Part shown: positions 8,508 through 17,815 of the stretch, piece after piece
How the letters are laid out: the number at the start of each line of letters is the position of its first letter
Numbering within the stretch: position 1 is the first letter of the stretch
The notes under the pieces: model-generated
The model's input: the letters and a program-made list of their open reading frames with translations, nothing else
What the model was told of the DNA's origin: nothing
Databases searched by the model: none
From: Rhodopseudomonas palustris HaA2
GTDB lineage: Bacteria; Pseudomonadota; Alphaproteobacteria; Rhizobiales; Xanthobacteraceae
Direction of reading: 5' to 3'
NCBI RefSeq assembly: GCF_000013365.1
Contig: NC_007778.1
Span: forward strand, 372,001 to 436,000
DNA: 64,000 nt
Made by a program: the position numbers and the translations under genes

Positions 8508-9620
8508 ATGGCGACGCATAAACTGCTGCTTCTTCCCGGCGACGGTATCGGCACCGAAGTGATGGCCGAGGTGTCGCGGCTGATCGACTGGCTGAACAAA
8601 GCCGGCATTGCCAGCTTCGAAACCGAGCACGGCCTGGTCGGCGGCGCCGCCTATGATGCCGACAAGGTCGCGATCACCGACGCCACCATGGCGCTGGCGC
8701 AGGCCTCCGACGCGGTGATCTTCGGCGCGGTCGGCGGGCCGAAATGGGACGCGGTGCCGTATGACGCCCGCCCCGAGGCCGGCCTGCTGCGGCTGCGCAA
8801 GGATCTGGCGCTGTTCGCCAATCTGCGTCCGGCGGTGTGCTATCCGGCGCTCGCCGAGGCTTCCAGCCTGAAGCCCGAAGTGGTCGAGGGCCTCGACATC
8901 ATGATCGTCCGCGAACTCACCGGCGGCGTCTATTTCGGCGAGCCGAAGACCATCACCGATCTCGGCAACGGCCAGAAGCGCGCGATCGACACGCAAGTTT
9001 ACGACACCTACGAGATCGAGCGGATCGGCCGCGTCGCCTTCGACCTCGCCCGCAAGCGCCGCAACAAGGTCACCTCGATGGAGAAGCGCAACGTCATGAA
9101 GACGGGCGTGCTCTGGAACGAGGTGATCACCCAGGTGCACGCGCGCGAATACAAGGACGTCCAGCTCGAGCACCAGCTCGCCGATTCGGGCGGCATGAAT
9201 CTCGTCAAATGGCCGAAGCAGTTCGACGTCATCGTCACCGACAATCTGTTCGGCGACATGCTGAGCGACATCGCCGCGATGCTGACCGGCTCGCTCGGCA
9301 TGCTGCCCTCGGCCTCGCTCGGCGCGGTCGACGACACCACCGGCAAGCGCAAGGCGATGTACGAGCCGGTGCACGGCTCGGCGCCCGACATCGCCGGCAA
9401 GGGCCTGGCCAATCCGGTGGCGATGCTGGCCTCGTTCGGCATGGCGCTGCGCTATTCGCTCGACATGGGCGAGCTCGCCGACAAGCTCGACGAAGCCATC
9501 GCCGTGGTGCTGGCCCGCGGCCTGCGCACCGCCGACATCAAGAGCGAAGGCTCCACCGTGGTGTCGACCAGCCAGATGGGCGAAGCCATCGTCCAGGAGA
9601 TGCAGGCGCTGCACGGCTGA
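8508..9620 (+). CDS. leuB: 3-isopropylmalate dehydrogenase
   Basis: NAD-dependent oxidative decarboxylase of leucine biosynthesis, converting 3-isopropylmalate to 2-oxoisocaproate. Length 370 residues, as usual. Features include the N-terminal [11 protein letters not shown], the substrate-arginine region [17 protein letters not shown], the [14 protein letters not shown] segment, the metal-binding [10 protein letters not shown], and the NAD site [15 protein letters not shown]. The start follows GAGG. leuC and leuD lie about 7-11 kb away, so leucine genes are near each other but not in one operon. Confidence 0.97.
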   Translation: MATHKLLLLPGDGIGTEVMAEVSRLIDWLNKAGIASFETEHGLVGGAAYDADKVAITDATMALAQASDAVIFGAVGGPKWDAVPYDARPEAGLLRLRKDLALFANLRPAVCYPALAEASSLKPEVVEGLDIMIVRELTGGVYFGEPKTITDLGNGQKRAIDTQVYDTYEIERIGRVAFDLARKRRNKVTSMEKRNVMKTGVLWNEVITQVHAREYKDVQLEHQLADSGGMNLVKWPKQFDVIVTDNLFGDMLSDIAAMLTGSLGMLPSASLGAVDDTTGKRKAMYEPVHGSAPDIAGKGLANPVAMLASFGMALRYSLDMGELADKLDEAIAVVLARGLRTADIKSEGSTVVSTSQMGEAIVQEMQALHG

Positions 9621-9703
9621 GGAGCGCGCTCGAAGCGTGTGGGCACGGCGCAACAGCGCGCCTCTGCCCACCCTCCGGACTCAACGCCGCAAACGCCTTC
9701 CGC

Positions 9704-9823
9704 GTCATCCTGAGGTGCCCATCGTGCCGCGCTATGCGCGGTGCGATAGGCCTCGAAGGATGGGCCGCCGGCACCCGTGGCCGCATCCTTCGAGGCGCGC
9801 AAGAGCGCGCACCTCTGGATGAC
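9704..9823. repeat. Palindromic intergenic repeat, family B
   Basis: Two-armed element beginning GTCATCCTGAGGTG, with inner CCTCGAAGGATG / CATCCTTCGAGG arms, ending CCTCTGGATGAC. It sits between leuB and a convergent gene. Other family B copies lie near 12.5, 13.4, 51.7, 58.9 and 60.1 kb. Confidence 0.75.
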
Positions 9824-9854
9824 GATTCTTCAGAGAAACGACGTCCTGAAACAA

Positions 9855-9881
9855 AAAATGCCCGGCTGAGCCGGGCATTTT
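9855..9881. terminator. Bidirectional rho-independent terminator
   Basis: Perfect 12-base stem (AAAATGCCCGGC / GCCGGGCATTTT) with a TGA loop. The A-tract and T-tract ends make it usable from both sides, serving leuB and the convergent small gene at 9907. Confidence 0.88.
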
Positions 9882-9906
9882 CGCATCCGATGAGAACCCG
9901 CGCCGC

Positions 9907-10299
9907 TCAGTACAGCGGGAAGCGCTCCGGGTAGCCGCCGAGGTCGGAGGCCGGGTTGAGCGGCTGGCGGTCGAGCGGGCGCTGGCCGTTTTCGCGGGCG
10001 AAGGAATAGCCCGGCGGGAAGGCGTAATCGGAGAATTTGCGATCGCCCGGCAGCACTTCGGTGCCGGCGTCGAGCCAGGAGCGCTTGGTGACGTAGACGC
10101 GGGTGCGCGGGCCGGCTTGGTACGACGAGTTCGGGCCGCGGTCGCCGTAGCGGATCTGGTCGCTGCTGCGATAGACGCGCTTCTTGCTGGTCTGCTGCGC
10201 ATCCGCCGATTCGACGCCGATTGCCACCACGGCCACCGTCGCGAGCAGCACCGCAAACGTCTTCGCGCAGGTTTGGGCGGCTGGGAATTTCAGGGTCAT
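9907..10299 (-). CDS. Small exported hypothetical protein
   Basis: Protein of 130 residues, not assigned to a named family. The N-terminus has a signal-like hydrophobic segment (residues about 13-28) followed by a likely cleavage near SADAQ. The mature part is polar, with an RVYRSSDQIRYGDRGPNSSY region and a Pro/Tyr-rich end. ATG at 10299 is preceded by an AGGACC sequence. It converges on leuB with a shared terminator. Function unknown; probably periplasmic or envelope-associated. Confidence 0.65.
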   Translation of the reverse strand: MTLKFPAAQTCAKTFAVLLATVAVVAIGVESADAQQTSKKRVYRSSDQIRYGDRGPNSSYQAGPRTRVYVTKRSWLDAGTEVLPGDRKFSDYAFPPGYSFARENGQRPLDRQPLNPASDLGGYPERFPLY

Positions 10300-10462
10300 C
10301 GGGTCCTCATCGGCAGGCGCATTGCAAATTACGCCTCTTTCTAGCCGCCAGCATGGCCGCGCCACAAGGTCAATCCGGCCACACCGAGCGCAAATATGCA
10401 ATTCCGGGCTTGCCGGAATGTTGCATGGAATCCAACGGTTAAACGACGCGTGCGATTCGCTG

Positions 10463-11266
10463 TCAGAATGCGCCGCGGAGACGCGGATTCTGCGCGCCGA
10501 ACACCCAGTCGGCACGGGCCGCCTGCCCAGGCGCCGGCGTGCAGCCCTGCCGTCGCAGTTCGGCGTGGGCGAAGGTGTCGGCCAAAGCCGCATCGCCGCC
10601 GGCGGTCAGCAGCACCAGCCGGTCCAGCATGCAGGCGGCCGCGGCGCGCCGCTGCGGCAGGCTGTCGCCCTGGCAGGTCCAGCCGGAGATGCGCAGCGCC
10701 GCGTCGTCGATCCTCCTGAAGAAGCCGAGGCAGCGGGTCGATGGCCCGGCGAGATCGAACAGCGTCACCGGCCCGAACTTGCTGTCGATCAGGCCGGCCG
10801 GCTGCGCGCTCTCGGCGCGCTCCGCACCGATTCGGGCGGCGAGGTCGGCCGCTGCGTCCGGCACGCCGTGCGCCTCGTCGCCGAGGCGGTACAGTTCGAT
10901 CTCGACGGCCGGCGCCTGCCCGGGGGCGGCCCAGCGCAGGACATCCTTGCGGCCGCCATCCGGATGCCGGAGGATTTCGGTGCTCGCGACGGCGCCGGGC
11001 AGGTCGATCTGGCTGACGGCGAAAGCGGGATGCGAGTGCGTCGCCATGCTCCAGCCCGGCCGGTCGCCGGGCGTGGTGGCGGCGGTGATCGCGGCGTCGG
11101 TCAGCGGATTGGCGGCGGTGAAAATGATCAGCCCGATCAGCGCCAGCGCGCCCACATAGGCCAGGATGCGCATCACGGTTTCGCGGCATTCGTCGGCGAA
11201 GCTGCGCAGCGCCGGGTGGATCCGGCTCTGCGGCGGCGCGGCCCGGAAGGCCGGATTCGAACCCAT
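10463..11266 (-). CDS. Hypothetical membrane-anchored protein
   Basis: About 267 residues with one membrane helix near residues 32-52 and a large C-terminal part that would lie outside the cytoplasm. The extracytoplasmic part holds several cysteines (for example RCLGFF, GWTCQGD, AACMLD, RQGCTP) that could form disulfides. The start at 11266 (MGSNPAFRAA) is preceded by GGAG at a suitable distance. It is divergent from asd. No function can be assigned from sequence. Confidence 0.65.
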   Translation of the reverse strand: MGSNPAFRAAPPQSRIHPALRSFADECRETVMRILAYVGALALIGLIIFTAANPLTDAAITAATTPGDRPGWSMATHSHPAFAVSQIDLPGAVASTEILRHPDGGRKDVLRWAAPGQAPAVEIELYRLGDEAHGVPDAAADLAARIGAERAESAQPAGLIDSKFGPVTLFDLAGPSTRCLGFFRRIDDAALRISGWTCQGDSLPQRRAAAACMLDRLVLLTAGGDAALADTFAHAELRRQGCTPAPGQAARADWVFGAQNPRLRGAF

Positions 11267-11424
11267 CGGCAAAGACTCCGGGCGATACTCGCGGAAGGAT
11301 TGAGAATGCAGGGAAAAGCGCGGGCAGGTATCAAGTTGTGTCGGCCGCGTTTCTCGCATAGAAGCGCTGACTTCTCCTTGCTGCGGCGCGCCGCGGCGGA
11401 GCAAATTCCTTCGGAGAGTGAACG

Positions 11425-12459
11425 ATGGGTTACAAAGTCGCGGTAGTGGGTGCGACCGGCAATGTCGGGCGCGAAATGCTCGCCATTCTGGACGAGCGCA
11501 AGTTCCCGGCGGACGAGGTGGTGGCGCTGGCGTCGCGCCGCTCGATCGGCGTCGAGGTCAGCTACGGCGACAGGACCCTGAAATGCAAGGCGCTGGAGCA
11601 CTACGATTTCAGCGACATCGACATCTGCCTGATGTCGGCCGGCGGCGCCGTGTCGAAGGAATGGTCGCCGAAGATCGGCGCGCAGGGCGCGGTGGTGATC
11701 GACAATTCCAGCGCCTGGCGGATGGACCCGGACGTGCCGCTGATCGTGCCCGAAGTGAACGCCGCGGCCGCCGCGGGCTTCACCAAGAAGAACATCATCG
11801 CCAATCCGAACTGCTCGACCGCGCAGCTCGTGGTGGCGCTGAAGCCGCTGCACGACAAGGCGAAGATCACCCGCGTGGTGGTGTCGACCTATCAGTCGGT
11901 GTCGGGCGCCGGCAAAGAGGGCATGGACGAACTGTTCTCGCAGACCAAGGCCGTCTACACCAATCAGGAACTGATCAATAAGAAGTTCCCGAAGCGGATC
12001 GCCTTCAACGTGATCCCCGAGATCGACGTCTTCATGGAGGACGGCTACACCAAGGAAGAGTGGAAGATGATGGTCGAGACCAAGAAGATTCTCGATCCCG
12101 CCATCAAGCTCTCGGCCACCTGCGTGCGGGTGCCGGTGTTCGTCGGCCATTCCGAAGCGGTCAATATCGAGTTCGAGAACCCGATCTCCGCCGACGAGGC
12201 CCGCGACATCCTGCGCAGCGCGCCGGGTTGCCTGGTGATCGACAAGCAGGAGCCGGGCGGCTACGTCACGCCGTATGAAGCCGCCGGCGAGGACGCGACC
12301 TATATCAGCCGCATCCGCACCGACCCGACCGTCGACAACGGCCTGGTGCTGTGGTGCGTCTCGGACAATCTGCGCAAGGGCGCGGCGCTGAACGCGATCC
12401 AGATCGCCGAAGTGCTGATCAACCGCAAGCTGATCACCGCGAAGAAGAAAGCGGCGTAG
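11425..12459 (+). CDS. asd: Aspartate-semialdehyde dehydrogenase
   Basis: NADPH-dependent enzyme that makes aspartate semialdehyde, the branch point to lysine/diaminopimelate, threonine and methionine. Length 344 residues. It has the N-terminal VVGATGNVGREML nucleotide motif, the active-site cysteine in ANPNCSTAQLV, and a C-terminal LVLWCVSDNLRKGAALNA segment typical of bacterial Asd. The start is preceded by GGAGAG. dapF at 29 kb and a DapC-like aminotransferase at 44 kb act further along the same pathway but are not linked to it. Confidence 0.97.
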   Translation: MGYKVAVVGATGNVGREMLAILDERKFPADEVVALASRRSIGVEVSYGDRTLKCKALEHYDFSDIDICLMSAGGAVSKEWSPKIGAQGAVVIDNSSAWRMDPDVPLIVPEVNAAAAAGFTKKNIIANPNCSTAQLVVALKPLHDKAKITRVVVSTYQSVSGAGKEGMDELFSQTKAVYTNQELINKKFPKRIAFNVIPEIDVFMEDGYTKEEWKMMVETKKILDPAIKLSATCVRVPVFVGHSEAVNIEFENPISADEARDILRSAPGCLVIDKQEPGGYVTPYEAAGEDATYISRIRTDPTVDNGLVLWCVSDNLRKGAALNAIQIAEVLINRKLITAKKKAA

Positions 12460-12479
12460 TCGCCGGCCGGATCTGCTCC

Positions 12480-12587
12480 GTCATCCTGAGGTGCCGCCGC
12501 GCAGCGGCGGCCTCGAAGGATGGGCCGCACACGCTGCAGCCGTCGCCGCATCCTTCGAGGCTCGCTTCGCTCGCACCTCAGGATGAC
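12480..12587. repeat. Palindromic intergenic repeat, family B
   Basis: Two-armed element from GTCATCCTGAGGTG to CACCTCAGGATGAC, downstream of asd. A second family B copy lies on the far side of the next gene (yqhA-like). Confidence 0.78.
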
Positions 12588-12605
12588 GGTTTCGTGCAAA
12601 GGGTT

Positions 12606-12638
12606 GCAAATGGCCGGGGCTCGTCCCCGGCCATTTGC
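12606..12638. terminator. Strong hairpin terminator after asd
   Basis: Perfect 14-base stem (GCAAATGGCCGGGG / CCCCGGCCATTTGC) with a five-base loop. There is only a short T-run in the stem end, but the position after asd and the stem strength support termination. Confidence 0.75.
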
Positions 12639-12716
12639 ATTCACGGTGCGCAACGGTACTGACGCGAGCGCGCCGGCGCGCTAGGCTGGCGCAGCTTCAT
12701 CGCCCACGGCCGCAGC

Positions 12717-13280
12717 ATGACCGACCAGCCCGATCCGCCAAAGCCCCTGTCGTCGACCAAGCGCATCGAGCGCGGCTTCGAGACCGTGCTGTTCAACAGC
12801 CGCTGGCTGATGGCGCCGTTCTATTTCGGCCTCGTGCTCAGCCTGCTGGTGCTGCTGTACAAATTCGTGGTGCTGCTCGGCGAACTGATCCTGCACGCCA
12901 CCCTCGCCAAGGAATCCGACATCATCCTCGGCGTGCTCAGCCTGATCGACGTGTCGCTGACCGGCAATCTGGTGCTGATCGTGGTGTTCTCCGGCTACGA
13001 AAATTTCGTGTCGCGGATCGATCCGCGCGACCATCCCGACTGGCCGGAATGGATGACCAAGGTCGACTTCGCCGGGCTGAAGCAGAAGCTGCTCGCCTCG
13101 ATCGTGGCGATCTCGGCGATCCAGGTGCTGAAGGCGTTCATGAATCTCGACACCGGCTACGACTCGACCAAGCTCGGCTGGCTGATCGGCATCCATCTGG
13201 TGTTCGTGGTCTCGACCCTGGTGATGGCGCTGTCCGACCGCTGGGGCGGCCACGGCGGCGACGACAAGGGCGGGCATTAG
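12717..13280 (+). CDS. YqhA/UPF0114 family inner-membrane protein
   Basis: 187-residue membrane protein of the uncharacterised YqhA (UPF0114) family. Hydrophobic segments lie near 30-55, 66-92, 120-138 and 152-170. The conserved-looking FNSRWLMAPFYFGL and FSGYENFVSRID segments are typical of the family. The C-terminus is Gly/His/Asp-rich. The gene stands alone and is bracketed by two family B repeats. The biological role of the family is not established. Confidence 0.85.
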   Translation: MTDQPDPPKPLSSTKRIERGFETVLFNSRWLMAPFYFGLVLSLLVLLYKFVVLLGELILHATLAKESDIILGVLSLIDVSLTGNLVLIVVFSGYENFVSRIDPRDHPDWPEWMTKVDFAGLKQKLLASIVAISAIQVLKAFMNLDTGYDSTKLGWLIGIHLVFVVSTLVMALSDRWGGHGGDDKGGH

Positions 13281-13328
13281 CGGGCGTCGCTTCGCCCGCT
13301 GTATCGACGCAACCGTCACGTCCACGTC

Positions 13329-13432
13329 GTCATCCTGAGGTGCGAGCGTAGCGAGCCTCGAAGGATGCGGCTGCGAGCCCCGCCTTTGCGGCCATCCTTC
13401 GAGGCGCGCAAGGGCGCGCACCTCAGGATGAC
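13329..13432. repeat. Palindromic intergenic repeat, family B
   Basis: Two-armed element GTCATCCTGAGGTGCGAG ... CACCTCAGGATGAC between the convergent yqhA-like and carbonic anhydrase genes. Confidence 0.78.
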
Positions 13433-13454
13433 GCTCATGATCGGGGCGGCTCGC

Positions 13455-14099
13455 TCACCCGCGCGGGACGGCGGGGCGGAAGTCCTTGCTGTCGGGGTCG
13501 AGCACGAACAGATCGCCGGCGGCGACGCCGAAATAGGCTCCGTGGAGCTGGATCTTGCCGCGCGCGACCTGGATCTGGATGCAGGGAAACGTCATCAGGT
13601 TTTCGAGGCTGCGATGCACCGCGGCCTTCTCGATCCGGGTGCGGAATTCCTGCATGGTCTCGTGGTCGCGCTGTTCGACCACCTCGCCGGGCTTGGTGAA
13701 CATCGCCATCCAGCGGCCGATGAAATCGCTCTCGGTCAGCGGCGGGGTCTTGTCGGTGAAGGCTTTGATACCGCCGCATTGGGCGTGGCCGAGCACCACG
13801 ATGTGCTTGACCTTGAGCACCTGCACGGCGAATTCCAGAGCCGCGGAGACGCCGTGGGCGCCGCCGTCGGGCTCGTAGACCGGCACCAGATTGGCGACGT
13901 TGCGGACCACGAACATCTCGCCCGGGCCGGCGTCGAAGATCACCTCGGGCGAGACGCGCGAATCGCAGCAGCCGATCACCATCACTTCCGGCGATTGACC
14001 GCGCTCCGAGAGTTCGCGGTAGCGGGTCTGCTCAGTCGGCAGCCGCTGCGTCCGGAACGCCTCGTAGCCCTCGACCAGGGCTTTCGGAAACGATGTCAT
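13455..14099 (-). CDS. Beta-carbonic anhydrase
   Basis: Cytosolic zinc enzyme interconverting CO2 and bicarbonate, 214 residues. Zinc and catalytic residues are visible as CxDxR at Cys44-Asp46-Arg48 (GCCDSR) and HxxC at His105/Cys108 (GHAQCGG). The start at 14099 is preceded by TGGAGAG. The frame is open upstream to 14822, but that part is antisense to the neighbouring lyase gene and has no carbonic-anhydrase sequence. It is divergent from the CitE-like gene. Confidence 0.94.
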   Translation of the reverse strand: MTSFPKALVEGYEAFRTQRLPTEQTRYRELSERGQSPEVMVIGCCDSRVSPEVIFDAGPGEMFVVRNVANLVPVYEPDGGAHGVSAALEFAVQVLKVKHIVVLGHAQCGGIKAFTDKTPPLTESDFIGRWMAMFTKPGEVVEQRDHETMQEFRTRIEKAAVHRSLENLMTFPCIQIQVARGKIQLHGAYFGVAAGDLFVLDPDSKDFRPAVPRG

Positions 14100-14283
14100 C
14101 GGCGCTGTCTCTCCAGGGAATGGTGTCGTCGCGTCTAGGGAAGCGGAACCCGCTGCAGCGACCAGGATGCGCGTGCGCCTGATCCCGCCCGCATAATCAC
14201 AGGATGCCGCCGCGAACAAGTCTTCCGGCGCGCAGGCCGAGATGATATCGCCATCGTTTTCCGCGCACCGAGGGAACAGACCG

Positions 14284-15162
14284 ATGATCCGACCGCGCCG
14301 CAGCCTGTTGTTCATGCCGGGGTCGAATGCGCGCGCGCTGGAGAAGGCCCGCCTGCTGCCGGCCGACGGCCTGATCCTCGACCTCGAGGACGCCGTGGCG
14401 CCGGACGCCAAGGCCGCCGCGCGCGACCAGATCGCAACCGCGGTCGCCGCCAAGGGATACGGCCACCGCGAGGTGCTGGTGCGGATCAATGCGCTGGATT
14501 CGCCGTGGTGGCGCGACGACATCGCGATGGCCGCCAAGGTCGGCCCCGACGGTATCCTGGTTCCGAAAGTGTCGAGCATCGAGGATATCGCCGCCATCGC
14601 CGAGCGCCTCACCGAGCTCGACGCCGATCCGGCGATCCGGGTCTGGATCATGATCGAGACCGCGCGCGGCGTGTTGCACGCCGAGGAGCTGGCGGCGCAG
14701 ACCCACATCGCCGGCACCCGGCTCGCCGGCTTCGTGTTCGGGCCGAACGACATTTCACGCGAGACCGGCATCCGGATGCTACCGGGCCGCGCCACGATGA
14801 TTCCGATGATCAGCCACTGCATCCTCGCCGCCCGCGCGCACGGCCTCGTGGTGCTCGACGGCCCCTACAGCGACATCGCCAATGTCGACGGCTTCGCCCA
14901 GGAATGCGCCCAGGCGCGCGATCTCGGCTTCGACGGCAAGACGCTGATCCATCCCGGCCAGATCGACGCCTGCAACGCCACCTTCACGCCGCCGGCGGAG
15001 GACGTGGCGCAGGCCCGCGCGATCCTCGCCGCCTTCGAGCGCCCGGAAAATGCCGGCCGCGGCGCGATCCAGCTCGACGGCCGCATGGTCGAGCGCCTGC
15101 ACGCCGAAATCGCCAAAAAGACCATCGCGATCGCCGACGCGATCGAGCGGGCGGGGCGGTGA
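14284..15162 (+). CDS. HpcH/HpaI aldolase / CitE-like CoA-ester lyase
   Basis: 292-residue TIM-barrel protein of the citrate lyase beta / malyl-CoA lyase family. Family motifs: RRSLLFMPGSNARALEKA at the N-terminus (CoA site), ILDLEDAV at 31-38 (metal and substrate), RIN at 68-70, and IETARG. These enzymes cleave or hydrolyse acyl-CoA esters such as malyl- or beta-methylmalyl-CoA; the exact substrate is not clear here. The start at 14284 follows GAGGGA. Nearby genes do not define a pathway. Confidence 0.86.
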   Translation: MIRPRRSLLFMPGSNARALEKARLLPADGLILDLEDAVAPDAKAAARDQIATAVAAKGYGHREVLVRINALDSPWWRDDIAMAAKVGPDGILVPKVSSIEDIAAIAERLTELDADPAIRVWIMIETARGVLHAEELAAQTHIAGTRLAGFVFGPNDISRETGIRMLPGRATMIPMISHCILAARAHGLVVLDGPYSDIANVDGFAQECAQARDLGFDGKTLIHPGQIDACNATFTPPAEDVAQARAILAAFERPENAGRGAIQLDGRMVERLHAEIAKKTIAIADAIERAGR

Positions 15163-15177
15163 TTTCTACCCACCAAC

Positions 15178-15440
15178 GTCATCGCCGGGCTCGACCCGGC
15201 GATCCACCATCTTCGTAAGAAGATGGATGCGCGGGTCAAGCCCGCGCATGACGGCTGAGACATGAGTTGACGGCACGGCGTCGCAACAGCCGCAGCCTGC
15301 TCCCTCGCCCCGCTCTTGCGGGGAGAGGGTTGGGGTGGGGGCGACGCGGGCACTGAGTCTCGGCCTCGCGGAAACGCCCCCTCACCCGACCGGCTTCGCT
15401 GCGCTCCGCCGGTCGACCTCTCCCCGCGCGCGGGCAGAGG
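15178..15440. repeat. Two repeats in tandem: family C then family A
   Basis: A family C inverted repeat at 15178-15252 (GTCATCGCCGGGCTCGACCC ... CCCGCGCATGAC) is followed by a two-armed family A element at about 15300-15440. Together they fill the gap between the convergent CitE-like and leuD genes. Confidence 0.72.
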
Positions 15441-15446
15441 TATAAA

Positions 15447-16052
15447 TCACGCCCAGGCGCGTTCGGTCTTGAGCTTGTCTTCGTAGCTGTCGATCGAGGC
15501 TTTCTTCTCGAGCGTCAGCCCGATGTCGTCCAGGCCGTTGATCAGGCAGTGCTTGCGGAACGGGTCGATCTCGAACTTCACCGTGCCGCCGTCCGGGCCG
15601 CGGATTTCCTGCGCCGGCAGGTCGATGGTCACGGTGGCGTTGGAGCCGCGCTCGGCGTCGTCGAACAGCTTGTCGAGATCGTCCTGCGACACGCGGATCG
15701 GCAGCACGCCGTTCTTGAAGCAATTGTTGTAGAAGATGTCGCCGAACGAGGTCGAGATCACGCAGCGGATGCCGAAATCCAGCAGCGCCCAGGGGGCGTG
15801 TTCGCGGCTCGAGCCGCAGCCGAAATTGTCGCCGGCGACCAGGATCTTGGCGCTGCGATAGGCCGGCTTGTTGAGGATGAAGTCCGGGTTCTCGCTGCCG
15901 TCGTCCTGGTAGCGCTGTTCCGAGAACAGGCCCTTGCCGAGGCCGGTGCGCTTGATGGTCTTCAGATACTGCTTGGGGATGATCATGTCGGTGTCGACAT
16001 TGATGATCTTCAGCGGCGCCGCGACGCCTTCCAGCGTGGTGAACTTGTCCAT
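15447..16052 (-). CDS. leuD: 3-isopropylmalate dehydratase small subunit
   Basis: Small subunit of isopropylmalate isomerase (swivelling aconitase domain), 201 residues. Partner of LeuC in converting 2- to 3-isopropylmalate in leucine synthesis. It has the [17 protein letters not shown] motif and the N-terminal [13 protein letters not shown] segment. leuC is 3 kb away on the same strand, separated by small secreted-protein genes on the other strand. Confidence 0.96.
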   Translation of the reverse strand: MDKFTTLEGVAAPLKIINVDTDMIIPKQYLKTIKRTGLGKGLFSEQRYQDDGSENPDFILNKPAYRSAKILVAGDNFGCGSSREHAPWALLDFGIRCVISTSFGDIFYNNCFKNGVLPIRVSQDDLDKLFDDAERGSNATVTIDLPAQEIRGPDGGTVKFEIDPFRKHCLINGLDDIGLTLEKKASIDSYEDKLKTERAWA

Positions 16053-16151
16053 GCGATTTTCCCAGATTGAGGCCGGATTTTAGCCGGCCCGGCCCAGCGT
16101 TCCAAGGCGATTCTTTCGGGAGGCTGGGTGACGCGGGGGCTCAGCCCACTC

Positions 16152-16267
16152 GTCATTGCGAGCGAAGCGACGCAATCCAGAGCGCCGTGCACTGGGCTGG
16201 ATTGCTTTGTCGCGGAGCCTGTGCCCGGACGGCGCACAGCGCCGATCCGGGTGCGCCTCGCAATGAC
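16152..16267. repeat. Palindromic intergenic repeat, family D
   Basis: Element starting GTCATTGCGAGCGAAGCGA and ending CTCGCAATGAC, with inner CAATCCAG / CTGGATTGC arms, between leuD and the metallopeptidase gene. A second copy is at about 27.3 kb. Confidence 0.75.
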
Positions 16268-16282
16268 GGAGGAGCGGGCCTG

Positions 16283-16684
16283 TCAGTCCGCCACCTGCGC
16301 CTCGATCTCTTCCATGTCGTCGTCGGACAGGCCGAAATGGTGGCCGATTTCGTGGATCAGGACGTGGCTGACGATGTGGCCCAGGGTCTCGTCGTTCTCG
16401 GCCCAGTAATCCAGGATCGGCCGGCGATACAGCCAGATCATGTTCGGCATCGGCGCGATGTCCTGGCTGGAGCGCTGCGGCAGGCCGATGCCCTGGAACA
16501 GCCCGAGCAGGTCGTATTCGGTCTGGGCGCCGAGCTCATCCAGCACCTCGTCGGTCGGGAAGTCGTCGACGCGGATGATCACGCCCTCGCACAGGGCGCG
16601 AAACTCCCGCGGCAGCTTGCCGAACATCTCGTGCGCCATCTCCTCGAACTCGGCGAGCGAGGGCGCCTTGGCGGTGATCCACAT
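16283..16684 (-). CDS. Metallopeptidase family protein (zincin, MMP-like)
   Basis: 133-residue protein with the zinc-protease signature HEIGHHFGLSDDDM at 111-124 (HExxHxxGxxD). Length and layout match the small bacterial 'MMP-like' zincin family (Pfam Zincin_1). The start at 16684 (MWITAKAPS) is chosen because the upstream extension is low-complexity Arg/Pro sequence. No signal peptide is seen, so it is probably cytoplasmic. Substrates are not known for this family. Confidence 0.85.
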   Translation of the reverse strand: MWITAKAPSLAEFEEMAHEMFGKLPREFRALCEGVIIRVDDFPTDEVLDELGAQTEYDLLGLFQGIGLPQRSSQDIAPMPNMIWLYRRPILDYWAENDETLGHIVSHVLIHEIGHHFGLSDDDMEEIEAQVAD

Positions 16685-16799
16685 GGTGGCGTTGTAGGGG
16701 ATGGCGGGGCGTTCGGCAAAGGCGGCAGATTGCTGCGGTTGACGGCGGCGCGCCGATCGGGGACTTTGCCGGCGGCGACACGGGGACGGGGCGGTTGTG

Positions 16800-17132
16800 A
16801 TGATCCGACGGATGACCAACACGGCGGGGCTGGCGGCAGCGGCGCTGGCCGCAGCGCTGCTGCTGCAGGCCGCGGAACCGGCGCAGGCGCAGACATCCCG
16901 GCCGCAGGCTTCGGCCGCCGCCGCGCCCCTGACCGATATGTCCGCGCAAGAGCGGCGCCCGCCGCGCCGGCTGCGGATCTATCCGCGCGTGGCCCCGGGC
17001 GACGACGTCTATCCGCGCTATTTTCCCGGCCGCAATGCCGTGCGCGAATGCACCGCGACCTATGTGCAGGAATATCGCCCGAGCGGAACCGTGATCACGC
17101 CGCGGATGAACTGTTACTGGCGCCGCGGCTGA
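16800..17132 (+). CDS. Small exported hypothetical protein
   Basis: About 110 residues. A signal peptide of roughly 30 residues ends near AQAQ. The mature part is Arg/Pro/Tyr-rich, with YPRVAPGDDVYPRYFPG and two cysteines (RECTATY, MNCYW) that could form a disulfide. GTG at 16797 is an alternative start directly in front of the ATG. Small proteins with a V/I-x-P-R-M-x-C-x-W ending are common in Bradyrhizobium-type genomes, but their function is unknown. Confidence 0.65.
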   Translation: MIRRMTNTAGLAAAALAAALLLQAAEPAQAQTSRPQASAAAAPLTDMSAQERRPPRRLRIYPRVAPGDDVYPRYFPGRNAVRECTATYVQEYRPSGTVITPRMNCYWRRG

Positions 17133-17400
17133 CAAGCACCGCCACGCCGGCCGCGCTGGTCTTCGCGCGCATCCCGTCGCGAGACGCGTAGCAGCGGAAC
17201 TGTTGCTGGCGCACGCTTCAATTCTCCCGATCTCAGGAACCACGGCGACACTCTGCGCATTCACCAGCGCGGGACGCATTCACTCCGCATTCACGCCACG
17301 CGCCTCAGCATGATCACGAGCGACGCCGGTCGCTCTGCGGTGATCGACACCAAGCCGCATCACGCTGGACGAAGCGCATCTCGAACCAAGGAACTGATCA

Positions 17401-17679
17401 ATGAAGATTCTGAAGCTCTCCGGTCTCGCCGCCATCGCGGGATTGCTGCTGATCGCCGCCCCGGCCGATCGCGCGCAGGCCGCGCCGATGTCGAGCGCCG
17501 GGCTCGCCACCACGGTTCAGCGCGACGTGATCCCCGAAGCCAGCGAAGTGCAGTACCGTCATCACCGCGGCTATCGGCATCACCCTCGCTACCGCCACCA
17601 CCGCGCCTACCGCCGTCACATGCATCGCCCGCACCGGCACTACGGGCCGCGCCACCATTATCGCCGCCACTGGCGTTGA
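17401..17679 (+). CDS. Small exported His/Arg-rich protein
   Basis: 92 residues: a clear Sec signal peptide (first ~27 residues, ending AQAA), then a mature part that becomes almost entirely His, Arg and Tyr (RHHRGYRHH, RHMHRPHRH, RHHYRRHW). AAGGA precedes the start. It has its own terminator. Such a polycationic His-rich tail could bind metals, heme or polyanions in the periplasm; this is only inference. Similar proteins follow in the next 1.3 kb. Confidence 0.72.
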   Translation: MKILKLSGLAAIAGLLLIAAPADRAQAAPMSSAGLATTVQRDVIPEASEVQYRHHRGYRHHPRYRHHRAYRRHMHRPHRHYGPRHHYRRHWR

Positions 17680-17709
17680 TCGCCGCGCGAATCTGAACCT
17701 CTTGTTCAG

Positions 17710-17738
17710 CAAACAGGCCCGTTGTTCGGGCCTGTTTG
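17710..17738 (+). terminator. Rho-independent terminator
   Basis: Perfect 12-base stem CAAACAGGCCCG / CGGGCCTGTTTG with a TTGTT loop, just after the small His-rich gene. Confidence 0.85.
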
Positions 17739-17815
17739 TGTTTCGGCTGTCGCGATGACGCGCGTCGCGCTACCATGACGGCAATGCGATCGGTCATGCG
17801 GCGGAGGATGATGCG

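Noticed and set aside
17133-17400. A small gene before the His-rich protein at 17401
   Set aside because: Open frames here lack a signal peptide, ribosome-binding site or plausible composition; treated as leader DNA.
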